From the NCBI RefSeq assembly GCF_042100115.1, contig NC_091273.1, forward strand, positions 806,001 through 870,000: a stretch of DNA of 64,000 bases, in the 5' to 3' direction. This document shows, piece by piece, positions 45,404 through 57,000 of this stretch. A program made the position numbers and the translations under genes. The DNA is from Alternaria dauci (taxonomy: Eukaryota; Ascomycota; Dothideomycetes; Pleosporales; Pleosporaceae). Under the pieces are notes generated by a model that was not told where the DNA came from, ran no database searches, and saw only the letters and a list, made by a program, of their open reading frames with translations. The stretch's first letter is position 1. Each line of letters starts with the position of its first letter.

Positions 45404-46613
45404 CCATACCCATGGCTGGATAACAATCTTCTTGCCACTGACTCCGCTGTGTAATTTCTCGATACCCGCGGCGACGTTGTCCAAGCCACCGATTACTTCC
45501 GCTGGAACACCCATCAGCACACTATTCTTGGATAACTTTTCCCAGGCACCTGCCACGCGCGAGCACATGCTCATGTAACTCCGCATCCTTCGGTGCATGC
45601 GTAGAAACGATAAAATTGCGTCTTAATCACTTCGGGGAAGTCTTCGGCCTTCATTCCTGTCATAGTCAGCGGCAGTAAGGTAAGGATGTTCGCCTTTACA
45701 ACTGGCTTGTCGACTGGTGCAGATATCTCGACGAGAGTGGACAATGAGAGCCTCAAGTGCGATAGTATCAACCCAGCAATGATCAAGAAGGAGATCACGG
45801 AATGCTTCAACGGTTGCTGGGTCGCTGTGGTTGAGAACATAGTCTGGACCGCGGTCGCCGAGAAGGTCAAAGCTGTGTAGTGAATCTGTACTGATGGCAG
45901 TGTATCCAGCTGCTTTCGCGCAGGAGACGGAGAAAGACTCCATGGCGGACATTCCTCCCAGATAAGGATGCTCTTGTACTGTTCACCTTCCGGTCGCGAC
46001 CAGGCTGGTAGAGTGGGGCGATGCATGTTCAGTGTTGAGGTTGCGAACAGGGCCCCCGGAGGCGTGTGAGAAGCCAGAGTGACGGCATTAGCGAACTCAG
46101 CGTCGCCACTCTGGTCTGATGTTTAGTAACAAACAATCTAACAAGACTCAGCCTCCTTGATACCAAGACTTCAGACTCGACAACGATGTTGAAGTGGTGC
46201 AGGCCACTGCACTTGGCCTTCTTGTGCGAGAAGATCTTTGTGCCACGTATTATCCGCTCGCCAACAGTGGCATCGCTGACACCAGTTACAATGCCCCCCA
46301 CAACGCCTGCTACGGGACTACCGAGGACTGCAGGATATTCTACAGGCATCATTGACAACTTCGCATAATTTGCATCTGCTAGTAGTATGGTGCAGGCGTG
46401 AATCTTGACAAGTACTTCGCCCTCTCCAGGCTCTACTAGATCAGCATCGCGGACACGAAACTCCCCTGTGCAGTTTCTAAAAGGCCGGCTCGGTTGCTCA
46501 TTCTGGGAGCTGATGTAGATTTGCGCGAAGCTTAAAATCGAGCCGACAGTAGCGGATTCTCCTGATGGCAGGAATCTGAAAAGTCTATGACCTAAGCAGA
46601 TATCGACAGTCAT
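45404..46613 (-). pseudogene. Zinc-type alcohol dehydrogenase-like oxidoreductase, frameshifted pseudogene
   Basis: Remains of a medium-chain dehydrogenase/quinone-oxidoreductase of about 350 aa (NAD(P)H-dependent enoyl/alcohol reductase family). Family blocks occur in the right order on the minus strand but in different frames: GEGEVLVKIHAC and YPAVLGSPVAGVV (46.2-46.5 kb), NAVTLASHTPPGALF (46.05 kb), the nucleotide-binding part SAMESFSVSCAKAAGYTAIS (45.9 kb), VLNHSDPATVEAFRDL, then STLVEISAPVDKPVVKANIL in another frame, and finally VIGGLDNVAAGIEKLHSG near 45.45 kb. At least four frame changes are needed; one at about 45.96 kb fits a single missing G just before the nucleotide-binding segment. 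Splicing could explain one change near 46.1 kb but not the rest. The gene is almost certainly inactive. Confidence 0.75.
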
Positions 46614-48924
46614 ATCGTATTATACTTACCTAATTCTTCTTTTTTATTATTGCAGAGGCTGTAATGTTGCGTATGTAAGCTGATTGCGGACCTCGGGAAG
46701 TTTCGTAGATTGTACCTGGATACGGAAGCGGCCTCTGAATCTATTGGCTTGCAAACGAGCGATGGAAGACATCTTGAGTCGTCTTTCGCTACAGCTAGTT
46801 CACGCCATACCTCGCAGCTTCTATCGACCTTGGGGATGAACCACGATGTTTCCACTTCTCGAGAGCGGGCCAGAAGAGATGGGCAAATGACTGGGAGAGA
46901 GTGGAGTTGGCCAACGCAAACAGGCGCCGCATCACTCTGAGCTCATTTCCATTTCGCGCTTACACGCTCAACTCTTCTGTCTTATGATTCTACTCGCGAG
47001 TCGAGCTCTGGCTGGCTTTGTATGGACTGCCCTTATGCCATGTGCCCGGAGACACCATAAGTCCGGCAGTTCTTGGATCGAGGTTGTCGCTAACGGCCGC
47101 CACTGACACCGCGGCCCCTCGAAATACCGAGCCTCAAAGACAAGCTTAGCCATGAGAACTCACCTTCCGTAAGTTGTCCCATCTGAAACGCTCCGTCGGC
47201 GGAAACCGCCAGCAAGATCCAGAGATTTTACTCAATGGACTGTACACAGAGAGCACAGAGGTAGGGCCTGGGAACTTCTCTCTATGAAATAAGCGCGGAA
47301 AGCACAGTGAAGGTCCTAGAAATCTATGAACTACGTACAGAAAGCACAGAGACGTTTGCCTTTCTAGAATCAGGTACTAAATCTAACCATGAGGCTGTAC
47401 AGGGCGAGGCTTCTACTGAGCTCGACGTGTGTCAGAACAACGAACTTACTTTTAAAACATCTTCCAGCGCCAAAACCAGGCACATTATCACCACAGACGC
47501 AGTGCTTCGATGCTGGCTGCAGAATTTTTGAAGTTCTGCGTCGCGGTGTCAAGACGATAGAGTTCGGGAAGTCTTCCTAAAGTGAATCCACCGATGCTAC
47601 ACGAATTGACCTTTCGACCAGAGAAAACGCTGTTATCCGCATTCTCATCAGTTACACTGTCTGGGGGATATACTGGCCTACACAAGGTATGAATTGTATA
47701 CGATAGGTATGGTGGTATGTCAGCTGATAGCGATCTAGATTGTGATCAATTGGGTTCTCAAAACGTGACGGCTACTTTCAGTTACTCAGCGTATGGTCTA
47801 ATTTGAACAACATTGGACATGGAAATTCTCTACGTTGATACAGATTTCGACTTCCATGCCCCTTCTTATTCATAGGTGCAGATCATAGGGCCGGTAAGTC
47901 ATGAGAAGTGTCTCTTAACGGCCGAGTACATTCAGCTCAAAACCATGACATTGGGGTTGTGAGTATAGATTAAACTGGTTTTATATCGACTGGTGTACTT
48001 GAACTTCGGGTCCCTCGGTGATCCTCGTGTAAGGGTGCCTTTCTTTTTGTAACCTCTTCATTCTTTCCTCGGTGCTGCAAAATCACGTCTTAACCAGTAT
48101 TACCTGGGTACCCATTCGTAACAAATTCTTATCTATTGTTACCATGTTGATTAGTACGACATGGTGAGTAACCCACGATTTCCACAAAGTGAACGAAATA
48201 TAAATAATTGGAATTTATACAGGACCCGCACGCGAGATCCACTCGAATGAGACGAGAGATATCGAATGAATGGAGAAGCTGCGCCCCGAAACACTTCAGG
48301 CGAACTTCTTGCTCGGCCAAATTCGCCAACCAAGCTTCCTACCTCACTGGAGTGAGCATTTTCTGGCCAGGAAAAAACTGAACTCAAATTCATCAGCCAC
48401 AGCTCCCAGACTACGTAGGCAAATACCTGCTCTTTAGAACGCATCAAGTTCCCCAATATGTACGCTACTAGTATGTACTACTTAGGTAAATGAGGCGATC
48501 TTGAATACAATATGTAACATGTAAGAATCATACCCAGCACCTGTGAATTCTTCCAAAGCTCCTTGATAACAACGTCACCGCCATAAGATAGTTACTAAGT
48601 CACGGCGAGGTGCGCAAGAGTGACATGATCTATACCTACAGTCAAGGTCGACACAGACATGCTAACGGCCACCCTGAGTTGGCCCAGTTGAGTAGGCTCA
48701 TCGGGTATCAGTTTCAGCATACATGAGCTGTTTTGTTCCTGGTCCTGCACATAATCATAGAACTGTGGCCTACATGCGCGTATTAGTCACACATTGCAAG
48801 CATTTCAATGAGGCGTAAACCTTCAGGATGCGTTTTCAGCATACGCATTCGAATCCTAGTGTGCTAATATCTTCTTCATGTAGCAGCTATTTTCGATGAC
48901 ACTCTGACACAAACCACCCTCATT
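46614..48924. other. Intergenic region
   Basis: More than 2 kb with no confident gene. Apart from the imperfect repeat near 47.25-47.35 kb, nothing structured was recognised. The frames in it are short and unlike protein. Confidence 0.35.
47243..47353 (+). repeat. Imperfect tandem repeat containing AGCACAG
   Basis: Three degenerate copies share AAAGCACAG/GAGCACAG; the first two also share GGCCT/GGTCCT and CTATGAA about 20-35 bases later. Spacing is about 40-55 bases. Function unknown. Confidence 0.4.
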
Positions 48925-50921
48925 CTAGTTATCAATGGCGAGCAGAAGAGTCTCGTACTTCTGCTTCCAGTAACGGACGTCACTACCACCAGTTGTAGCT
49001 CCCACACCGTTGGTATTGGAGACTTTTGCCTCAGCAAGCTCCAGCTCTAGCTTCTTGATAGTCGCTTCCCTGACCATGATGTCCTGGCGGAACTGCTCAG
49101 CCTTCTTGTAGGTGGGAAGGATATCCTTGTATTCCTTGTAGGAGCGCTGTATAGAACGTCAGTATGGGTTGATAATCGCTTGCTGTCCGGCTGCTTACCT
49201 TGGCCAAATCTGTCCACTCCCGTAGAGCGGTTTCGAGATCCTTAATCTTCTTCTCTTGATCCTCGATTGCCTCTTGATCCTTTGGAGACGAAAAGCCGAC
49301 CATGGCGGATGAAGTGTTCTTGGAAGCCTTGAGGTCGTCGATCACAGCCTTGAGTTTGGTGTTTTCACCCTTGAGAAGCTCTAATGTCTGGACAGCCATA
49401 CTGTCCTCCTTCATCTTGCTGAGGAGTTCTTTGTGAGCCGATTCCAGCTGCTCAACTTCGTGCTCCAGGTCCGCAACTTTCTCCAGAAGACCCTCCACCT
49501 TGGTATCGGCCTTGTTTTTCTCCTTCTTGACGGTGTCCAACTCAGTGCTGAGACTGCTGACTTGTTCGGACAGGGCAGATTTCTCACGGTTGAGCTTAGT
49601 GATCTGGTCCTCGAGGTTGGCAAGCTTGGTGAGGCGCTGCCTCAACTCGGCATTCTCCTTCTGGTGACGCTCGAGATCGATGTTCAGGCCTTCGACATGC
49701 TTGATTTGCTCGTTGAGTTTCTGAGAATACATTAGTATCATTCGTGTTAGACTTGCTATAGCATTATCGCTTACTGTAAAGGCCTTTGCATGCTCAATCG
49801 CCTGGTTGGCGTACTTCTCATTCAGCACCTTGTTCTCCTTCTTCGCCTTATCGGCATCGAGTCTGGCTGTGCTCTCGCCTCCTTTCAGCTGGCTGATCAT
49901 GGCGTTCAGAGCTGTCGCCTTCTGAGTCTCCTTTGCCAACAGGTCGGCAGTCGATTTCAGCTCGGTGGTGAACCGATCAGTGATCTCCTGCTCGGAAGAG
50001 TTCATCTTAGCTTCAAGGTCCTGGACAGCTTTGCGCATGGTATCCACCTCGGCGAGAAGCTGCTTCTTGGAGTCTACAAGAGTCTCAAGCTCTTTCTCTA
50101 GACCGGTAAGTTTCTGGCGATCTCCAGCCTTTGTTGAGCGCTCCTCCTCCAACAGCTGCGAATACTTGTCGATCTCCGTACGGAGATTGCCCTTCTCGAG
50201 TGTGAGACGTGAAACACGCTCATGGAGGTCTTCGAGCTCCTTCAGCTTGTCGGCAGTTTGTTCCTTGTACGCAAGGAAAGCCTCTTGGCGCTCCAGAATG
50301 AGGTTGTGCTGGAGGTTGATCTGCGTGACGTACGGTGTTAGTTAATATCTCACAGATACGAAGGGTGGTCTGAGTGCCGCTAACCTTCTTGTGTTGGATA
50401 TTAAGTTCGTCTTGTGTGTCTTTGATGGCCTCATTCACCAATGAGCTGTGGTACAGGCTCATGTTGTTGCGCTGTTTCTCAAGGAACACAGGCAGCGCTT
50501 CCTTGGCCTCACTTGCTGCAGCAAAAAGCTGTTCCAATTCATCCCAGAGCTGAGTGGTGATCGAATTGTTCGCCTCTGGTGACGCCTCACGGATCAGCTC
50601 TAGCAGTCGGCGTGTGTTGGTGATAGTGTTTGAGACAGTTCTGGAGAATTTCTTGGAGTGTTTGGCAACTTCTTCCTTCAACACATTGCCCTGGAAAATG
50701 GCGAGCTGGGCATCGGCGTTGTGCTGAGCTACGTCGAGAGCGACGGGACCGGTCTTCAAGGCGGCGATCTGCTCTTTGGTGGCCATGGCGGTATCGGCGT
50801 TGGGGACGGCAGCGACGGATGCGGATGCGGATGCGGCCAACGCTGCTTTCCTCTGTATGGGATCAGCATACATGGAGTATCCGAGAGAGACCGGGCCGCT
50901 GTAAGACTGCGCAGATGCCAT
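48925..50921 (-). CDS. Coiled-coil protein, function unknown
   Basis: A 608-aa protein from four exons: 50921-50385, 50320-49775, 49720-49199 and 49146-48925. All exons are in phase 0. The N-terminal 180 residues (MASAQSYSGPVSLGYSMYAD) are Ala-rich and then helical (SRTVSNTITNTRRLLELIRE; PVFLEKQRNNMSLYHSSLV), and could form a compact domain. The rest is a long, nearly continuous coiled coil of Glu/Lys/Leu heptads (KELEDLHERVSRLTLEKGNL; DLEHEVEQLESAHKELLSKM; LETALREWTDLAKRSYKEYK) that ends with VRYWKQKYETLLLAIDN. No motor, kinase or other catalytic motif was seen. Intron 2 is 54 nt, in frame and without stop codons, so unspliced RNA stays translatable. I do not recognise the family; a structural or tethering role is inference. 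Confidence 0.85.
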
Positions 50922-51401
50922 TGTCGGAAGTCTTGCTAGACGCAACGGTCAGTCAGAGCTTACCATGCAAACCACGGATAACGTACCTGGAGAGCTGTTC
51001 TATGGCTTGTGATGGACGGTAGAAGATTGTAAGAGCTTGAAGCGACTCAGTTTGCAATTCTGGGGGTGCGATTTTGTTGTTGCTGGTGGGGTGAAGCTGG
51101 CACGGTGTTTATGGACAGAAAAGTGAGGGCAGTCGCGCTCCGCATCAGGGCAGCACCGAGGCTGGTGCTCTCACCACTTAAGCGAATTGGTGAGAGAGTG
51201 AGAGAGACACCAATAGATGCAGCCTAATCAAAATATGTCTCCTCACGGTGAAGTGACAATCAAAGGAAATACATGTATCAACTACGCCCACCTACTAGGT
51301 AGGCAGGCGAGACTGCCGTCACCTTTTCTCACTTTAGCACAGTGGTTCAAGAGACCTATCCATGTTGAGACTACAAAGTTGATAGCAGCAGACATCGATG
51401 C

Positions 51402-51531
51402 ACGCCAAACAAGGGAAAAATCGAACGCCACCCCTGTAGTTGCCCAGGCAGAGTGCCGCCATACAAGGAGGATTAGTTGCTCTTCCTGTAGTCGCCTGAG
51501 CAAGGTGTTCGATTTTTCTCTTGTATGGCGT
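51402..51531. mobile_element. Short palindromic element with inverted ends (MITE-like)
   Basis: Two 28-base arms, 51402-51429 and 51504-51531, are inverted copies with about four mismatches; their shared core is GGAAAAATCGAAC versus GAGAAAAATCGAAC. The flanks also match loosely (ACATC on both sides). Inside, CCTGTAGT-GCC occurs twice as a direct repeat. The element is about 130 bp, codes for nothing, and looks like a non-autonomous transposon relic or a strong hairpin. No target-site duplication could be confirmed. Confidence 0.5.
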
Positions 51532-52250
51532 GGATGTGAACATATTGTCATGGAAGACTGTGATGCGAAAGACATGGTTGGCTGTCGGCCAGGCTGGAAG
51601 GTGAAAACTCCAAACAACACGAGACATAACAAGGACCAGAAGAGGGTGAGATATGATTACTGGTGAAGATGTGAGAATTGGTCTCTGGAAACAATAGCCT
51701 TAAACGACGACTCTTATCGTTCTTGAAGCAGCCAGTTGATGGCATCACCAGATATGCTCAGCTTCGGGTATCCATTGGCGATGGCAATTTCTCGGATGTA
51801 CTGATCGTACGTTATTATGGAGGTATGACGGGATTGGCAATCGCAAAAGACCGACTAGACAGGTTTGACTTGTGGAAAGAGTAGGATGTGCAATCTCCTC
51901 CAGGACTTTTCCTTGTCGTCTCCACAGCCCGCCAAGCTGCATGTGCAACCAAAGACGGGATAGCACCATGGCTAACTCAGAATTCGATCAACTCCCCCTC
52001 AAAGAAACAAAGAATGCTGACGGAGCTGGTGGCAAGACACGGCTTAAGCCTCGGTTACTGAAGTTGACACAAAAAGCAAAAGGCGCGTCATGAAGCTCGC
52101 CTGTCAAACTAGGAAGACGGGTCAAGTTCCCATTCGACATTCACTGTGTGACGGTCACCTCGGTTGGAGATGGGCCAGGGGGCCGATTGCAGTTCGTCGT
52201 GGCAGGCGTGCAGAGGAGGGCACATTTCGGTTTTGATCGAGTCGACGCAA

Positions 52251-52274
52251 AGGTGGGAAGGTGGGAAGGTGGGA
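52251..52274 (+). repeat. G-rich tandem repeat
   Basis: Three copies of AGGTGGGA in a row. Four G runs of three are not present, but mixed GG and GGG runs could permit a weak G-quadruplex on the plus strand. Confidence 0.6.
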
Positions 52275-53693
52275 CATGCAGCAAGTTCCAGACACTTAGG
52301 CTCCCGGATACCCGCGCAAGACACGGTCCACCCCTTTGACGAGTGTTGGAACGGAGCTAGTTCACTGTGGTTTGGGTGAGGCTCGTGGAATGTGTTGCAG
52401 TGGGTCGAACGAATAGGGGGCTCCTGTCTATTTATCCACCTGCGCATGGGGAATGGCCGGTTGAGCGCACACGAGTGGGGGTTGGAGCATGCCAGCGCGA
52501 GGCGAGACTGGTGAGTTGAGGTGAATAGGGCCGTAGAGCAGGCTCAGTGCAGAGGCACGATCACAGGCAGGTGGGAAGAACGGCCGAATCGTGGCGTGTG
52601 GGACAAGCATTGGAGGGTTTGGGGTGGGTCCACTCTCGGAGGTATGGTTGCGGAAAGAGCCGCCATACAGTGCCTGAAACACAGCTTAAGCTGTGCCTAG
52701 GCATCTACTCGCCTGCCCTGCAGCTTCTGCGGTCACTTCGACATGGAAGCATGAATGCATTTGGACGAGGAGACTGGCAAGAGCTGGCGTTGCAAGGGCA
52801 CGAGCCGGCAGAGATGGCTAGCCATGTTGCACTCGCCTGGTGCCCTGCTAGCAGCAGCGTACGATATCGGCATGCCCCCCGCCCCCCTACCGCGGACCAG
52901 TGAAACGTTGAGACACCGGCAGAGGTCCAAAGCATCAGGTTGGGGAGCGACATTCTAGTCATGTTTCAATGCGGCGGCAGCAGGCTTCCTAGCCTGGAGG
53001 GGGGGAGCCTTGTACAGTAGTAGACTTGTATGTAGCGGGAATCGATCGTCACGCCAACCTCCCGTCTCGTGGCTTTCACGTCGACCATCACGTTGCTGTC
53101 GCAGATCGCAGCCCAAAGCAGCCTGGACATCCGAACGCGTCGGGCCTGCGCACGCTCAACCTGCCGTGTCGCGGGAAAGACATTTAATATCACCCTACCC
53201 GCCCAGCTGGGTCCGCGAACGGTGCAGATCAGGGATTCTTCGGCAAAGCACCAGGGCACGTTATTTCTTGCACCAGCTCCAATGCCGTCCCGGCTGTTTC
53301 TGTCATCTTGTTAGCTTCTGAGTAGTGCATAGTGTCTCGTTTGCTGTGCATGTTCACTGACATTGATTTTTTTGCTTCTTCGTCCCTCGTTCTGTCGCGC
53401 ACCCCATTGCCTAGTTGCCCTCACTAGCACCCTCCACAGCACCAGGCGACTGCATCCCCCTCCCCCAGCGTCCGGTAGCGTCACCCTCCTTGATTCCAAT
53501 TACAGACGCGAGCCACGCAACGCTAAGACTATAGCTGACCCCCACAAGTAGGCCTCGACTGCAACTTTTGCTGCTAGCCTCGCTGTATGCTCGTCGCCCA
53601 TCTCTAGCGTGTCGCGACTTCCTTCCCTCTGTCGCAGCTGCCCCCAGCTTTCTCTGCCCCGTCTCTCTCTGCCATTACATGGCACCGGTCACC

Positions 53694-54967
53694 ATGTGCT
53701 TCGGACGAAAACCCTCTGCTACCGACCCGGAGTCCAGGAAGAATGCCGAAATCGAGAAGAATCTGCGAACAGACCGGAAGCGGGCTGAGCGCGAGGTGAA
53801 GCTGTTGCTACTCGGTATGCATGTCAATTAAGAAACCGGTGAAGCAGCGTGACTGAGACAAGAGTGTGCAGGTGCCGGTGAGAGCGGCAAGTCAACGGTC
53901 CTCAAGCAGATGCGCATCATCAACGCCGGCGGATTCCAGAGTCTCGAGCGCAAAACATGGCGGGCTACCATCTTCAACAACTTGGTCTCGGCCTTCCAGA
54001 CCATCTACGCGGCCATGCAAGAAGACGACATAGACTTCGAGGACGACGACAACATTGTACGCCCAGTCGCCACTCGCTCAAGAACAGTGCTAACCAACGG
54101 CAGCGGTATTCCGAGATGGTCAACTCTGCGCCCGACATTGGTACCGAGGAGCCCATGCCCGAAGAGTTCTACACAGCCTTCAATTCCCTCTGGGCCGACA
54201 AGGGCGTGCAGCTCACCATACTCAAGGGCAACCAGTATGCGCTGCACGACAACTTGAACTAGTACGTCATGTGCGGCCTTCTCTACTTGACCCAAACTCA
54301 CAGTCTCAGCTTCTTCCAGAACGTCGACCGCCTGTTCCAAAAAGACTTCCTCCCCACCGACCAAGACATCCTGCGCACGCGATTACGGACGACCGGTATC
54401 TCCGAAACCATCTTCGAGCTGGGCAACCTGACATACAAGATGGTCGACGTTGGTGGTCAGCGATCAGAGCGAAAGAAGTGGATTCACGTCTTTGACAACG
54501 TGCAAGTCGTGCTCTTCCTTGTCGCCATCAGCGGATACGACCACGTGCTGGTAGAAGACAGGAATGGCGTAAGTCTTTTTTTTTTGAACGCACAGCTGTA
54601 CATGCACTAACTGGACCAGAACCAAATGCACGAAGCTCTGATGCTATTCGAATCCATATCCAACTCCAAGTACTTTGAAAAGTCGGCGCTTATCCTCTTC
54701 CTCAACAAGATCGATTTGTTTACGGAGAAGATTGCAGGCGGAATGAGCCCGATCAGGAGGACATTCTCCGACTACACTGGCGGCGACAGAGATGTCGAGG
54801 CAGGCAAAGAGTTCTTCGCAAACAAATTCCGCAACCTCGTACGGCAGCCCAAGAAGGAGGTCTACGTCCACTACACAAACGCGACCGATACGAATTTGCT
54901 CAAGATCACCATGACATCCGTACAAGACATGATCGTCCAGCGCAACCTCAACGCCCTGATACTATAG
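53694..54967 (+). CDS. gna-2: Heterotrimeric G-protein alpha subunit, group II
   Basis: GTP-binding switch that couples membrane receptors to downstream signalling. Five exons, 53694-53814, 53872-54056, 54104-54261, 54310-54568 and 54620-54967, sum to 1071 nt, 356 aa. All G motifs are present: P-loop GAGESGKST from residue 41; switch I RTRLRTTG near 177-184, with the catalytic arginine R179 and T182; DVGGQ with Q205; NKID near 272; and TNATDT near the C-terminus, where most G-alpha have TCAxDT. The start MCFGRKP lacks a Gly2 for myristoylation but has Cys2, as in fungal group II (Neurospora GNA-2 type). The end RNLNALIL has no pertussis-site cysteine. An in-frame ATG 15 bases upstream would add five residues; 53694 is preferred because family members begin MCFG. 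Confidence 0.94.
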
Positions 54968-57000
54968 TAATCACAGATGGACGCCTTGCGCGGAGCCATT
55001 CTCATGGCCTTAGATCGGCAGCGGGGAGGAGCGCTCACTCGCTCGCCCAAGCGAAAGCCAGGGACGCACACCCACCCGCGCTGCCGATCCACCCACCTGC
55101 CCTAGAACTGGATGGTCCACCTGGCGGGACCCGGAGTAGCAACGGTCTTTGAGTGGACGAGGAGAGACGATTTCCACGGCCCATTCCACTTTATACCCCC
55201 GATATCCCTTTCTCCACTTCTTCCATCTTCGCCAATACTTTGACGATCTCACGACATAATCTCTGGGTCTTGATTCCGAGTCTCGATCCTGGTCTTTTCC
55301 TTTTTCTTTCTGGTTCTTCTAGTAAGCGAACCCGCAATTTTGTAGATTGAATAGTTTATGCAGATCTAAGGAGATGAGCATGTCTTGAACCTGGGCTGCT
55401 GGGAGGTACAGAGGTTGGACAACTAGCGTCCAATGGACGTGTCTATACCTATCTGAACATCTCGTCTAGCAGCTTGCTGAGAGTAGCAGGATCACAGATT
55501 GGGGCCAGATAATGTCATGTACAAGAGTATATTACACGGCATTTGACGTGCAGAGGAGATGCAAGCACATTACAATTTGGTGCTGCAGTCTAATATCACA
55601 AACTAACTACTCAACTCCGAATGTCTGATTTCCTCACCCTTTCACCCTCAGAATGGTCACATAGCCTACTTACCCAGTACCATGGTCACAAAGAAAGAGA
55701 TGAGGCAACTTGCACTCCATTTTACCCTCGTATTTACCCAACTCCCCTCGCGTTAAGCGAAGGACGACCCCAGGAAGTCGGCCAATTTAGTATGAGAGTT
55801 ATAATTATGCCGCAAATCCCGCAGGATCCCAACGCAACGCCATGCACGCGCGGTTGCGGCGTGGTTGACTACACACCCTAACCAGTCGGTCGGCCAGTCG
55901 CCTTTTCGGTCCGTGCCGCTTTTCTTTCCGCGAACGAGCGGTGTTTGACTCGCGACGTTACAGTGCTCAATGGAGGGTCTATCCATGGATAAGAGTAGGT
56001 GTGGCTGGGCGGACGCAAAAGGTGGGCTAAGATGTTTAGGTAGAAAACGCAGTATGGTGTGTGGTGGACACGAATAGATGTTGGGCGCTTAGGGTTAAAT
56101 CGTGAGGTTTTATTTAGAGTCTTGTAAGGGTGGGGTCCAAGGTTGGGTGTTAGTGAGTGTGGTATACGTTGTATCGAAGGGGGGTGCGAAGTGAAGTAGT
56201 GACAATGGGGCAATCCCTTGCTCGCTTGTTCCAAGGGGGAAGAGATCAGAGGATATGCGGGACAGAGGTTGCGTGCTTTGCATACTACTGTGGACATGTG
56301 TTCTCTCCAAGTGCAAAGCATCTGCGCGTGCCTACTGCAAGTGCGCAAAAAGCATATGTGGATCCATGTAGACTCGATTCATAACATCACATCCAAGCCG
56401 CTTCACCCGTAACCCGGGCTAGACAAAGCAATTAGTCGTCTCAGAGTTGTGCGTGTTTTTGCCAAAATAGCTAGTTTCTCTATGGTACGTTTCTGTATGA
56501 GGGTGCCTGGGTAGAGAGTGTCGACTACCTTATATCGTCATATCCTTGGCCTGTTACAAAGTGACGGGCCGCGATTCGACGAAGATTGCGCAAGGCGGTA
56601 GGTATCCGTAACAATCTTGACCTCGAATTCTTTGACGTCCACACCGGCGGGTGTTACTCACTCGGCTTCAGTCTCAAGTGCTAGGTAAAGATGGATGTCA
56701 AAATACAGGTCCGGAGTGTCTCGGCGACCAAGTCTGCTTAGAGAATACAAGGACACAGACTTTGAAGTGCATGCCATGGGGCTGTGAGTAGCCAATATCA
56801 GAGGTGGTGCATCGAATGTCGGTAAGAGTGAACAAGAGACGCGTGACATGTAAGTGAGCGTGACATGTGCCAGTGCCAGTACTAGTGCGGTTCGGGGAAA
56901 CATCGGCGCGTGGTGACCTGCAGCAAGTCCTGATAGCCGGCCGCCTTGAGCCTCATCAAAGACCATCGTCATACCCCAATACCCCTCCACCCAGCTGGCC
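54968..57000. other. Intergenic region
   Basis: Holds the G-alpha 3' UTR and the mS38 promoter. Short frames on both strands have no recognisable features. Confidence 0.35.

Larger units (their letters stand above)
50922..53693. other. Intergenic region, divergent promoters
   Basis: Between divergent genes: the coiled-coil gene (minus) and G-alpha (plus), with a palindromic element (51402-51531) and a G-rich repeat (52251-52274). The last 600 bases are CT-rich and should form the G-alpha promoter and leader. No gene confirmed. Confidence 0.4.

Noticed and set aside
46083..46160. All frame changes in the oxidoreductase explained by introns
   Set aside because: One change near 46.1 kb could be an intron, but the others occur within conserved blocks over a few bases, with no room for introns.
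42810..46613. Receptor-like gene, small gene and oxidoreductase as part of a secondary-metabolite cluster
   Set aside because: No polyketide synthase, NRPS, terpene synthase, P450 or transporter is nearby, and the oxidoreductase is broken.
49433..50101. Plus-strand frames opposite the coiled-coil gene
   Set aside because: Leu-rich translations are the antisense of Glu/Lys/Gln codons in the real minus-strand gene.
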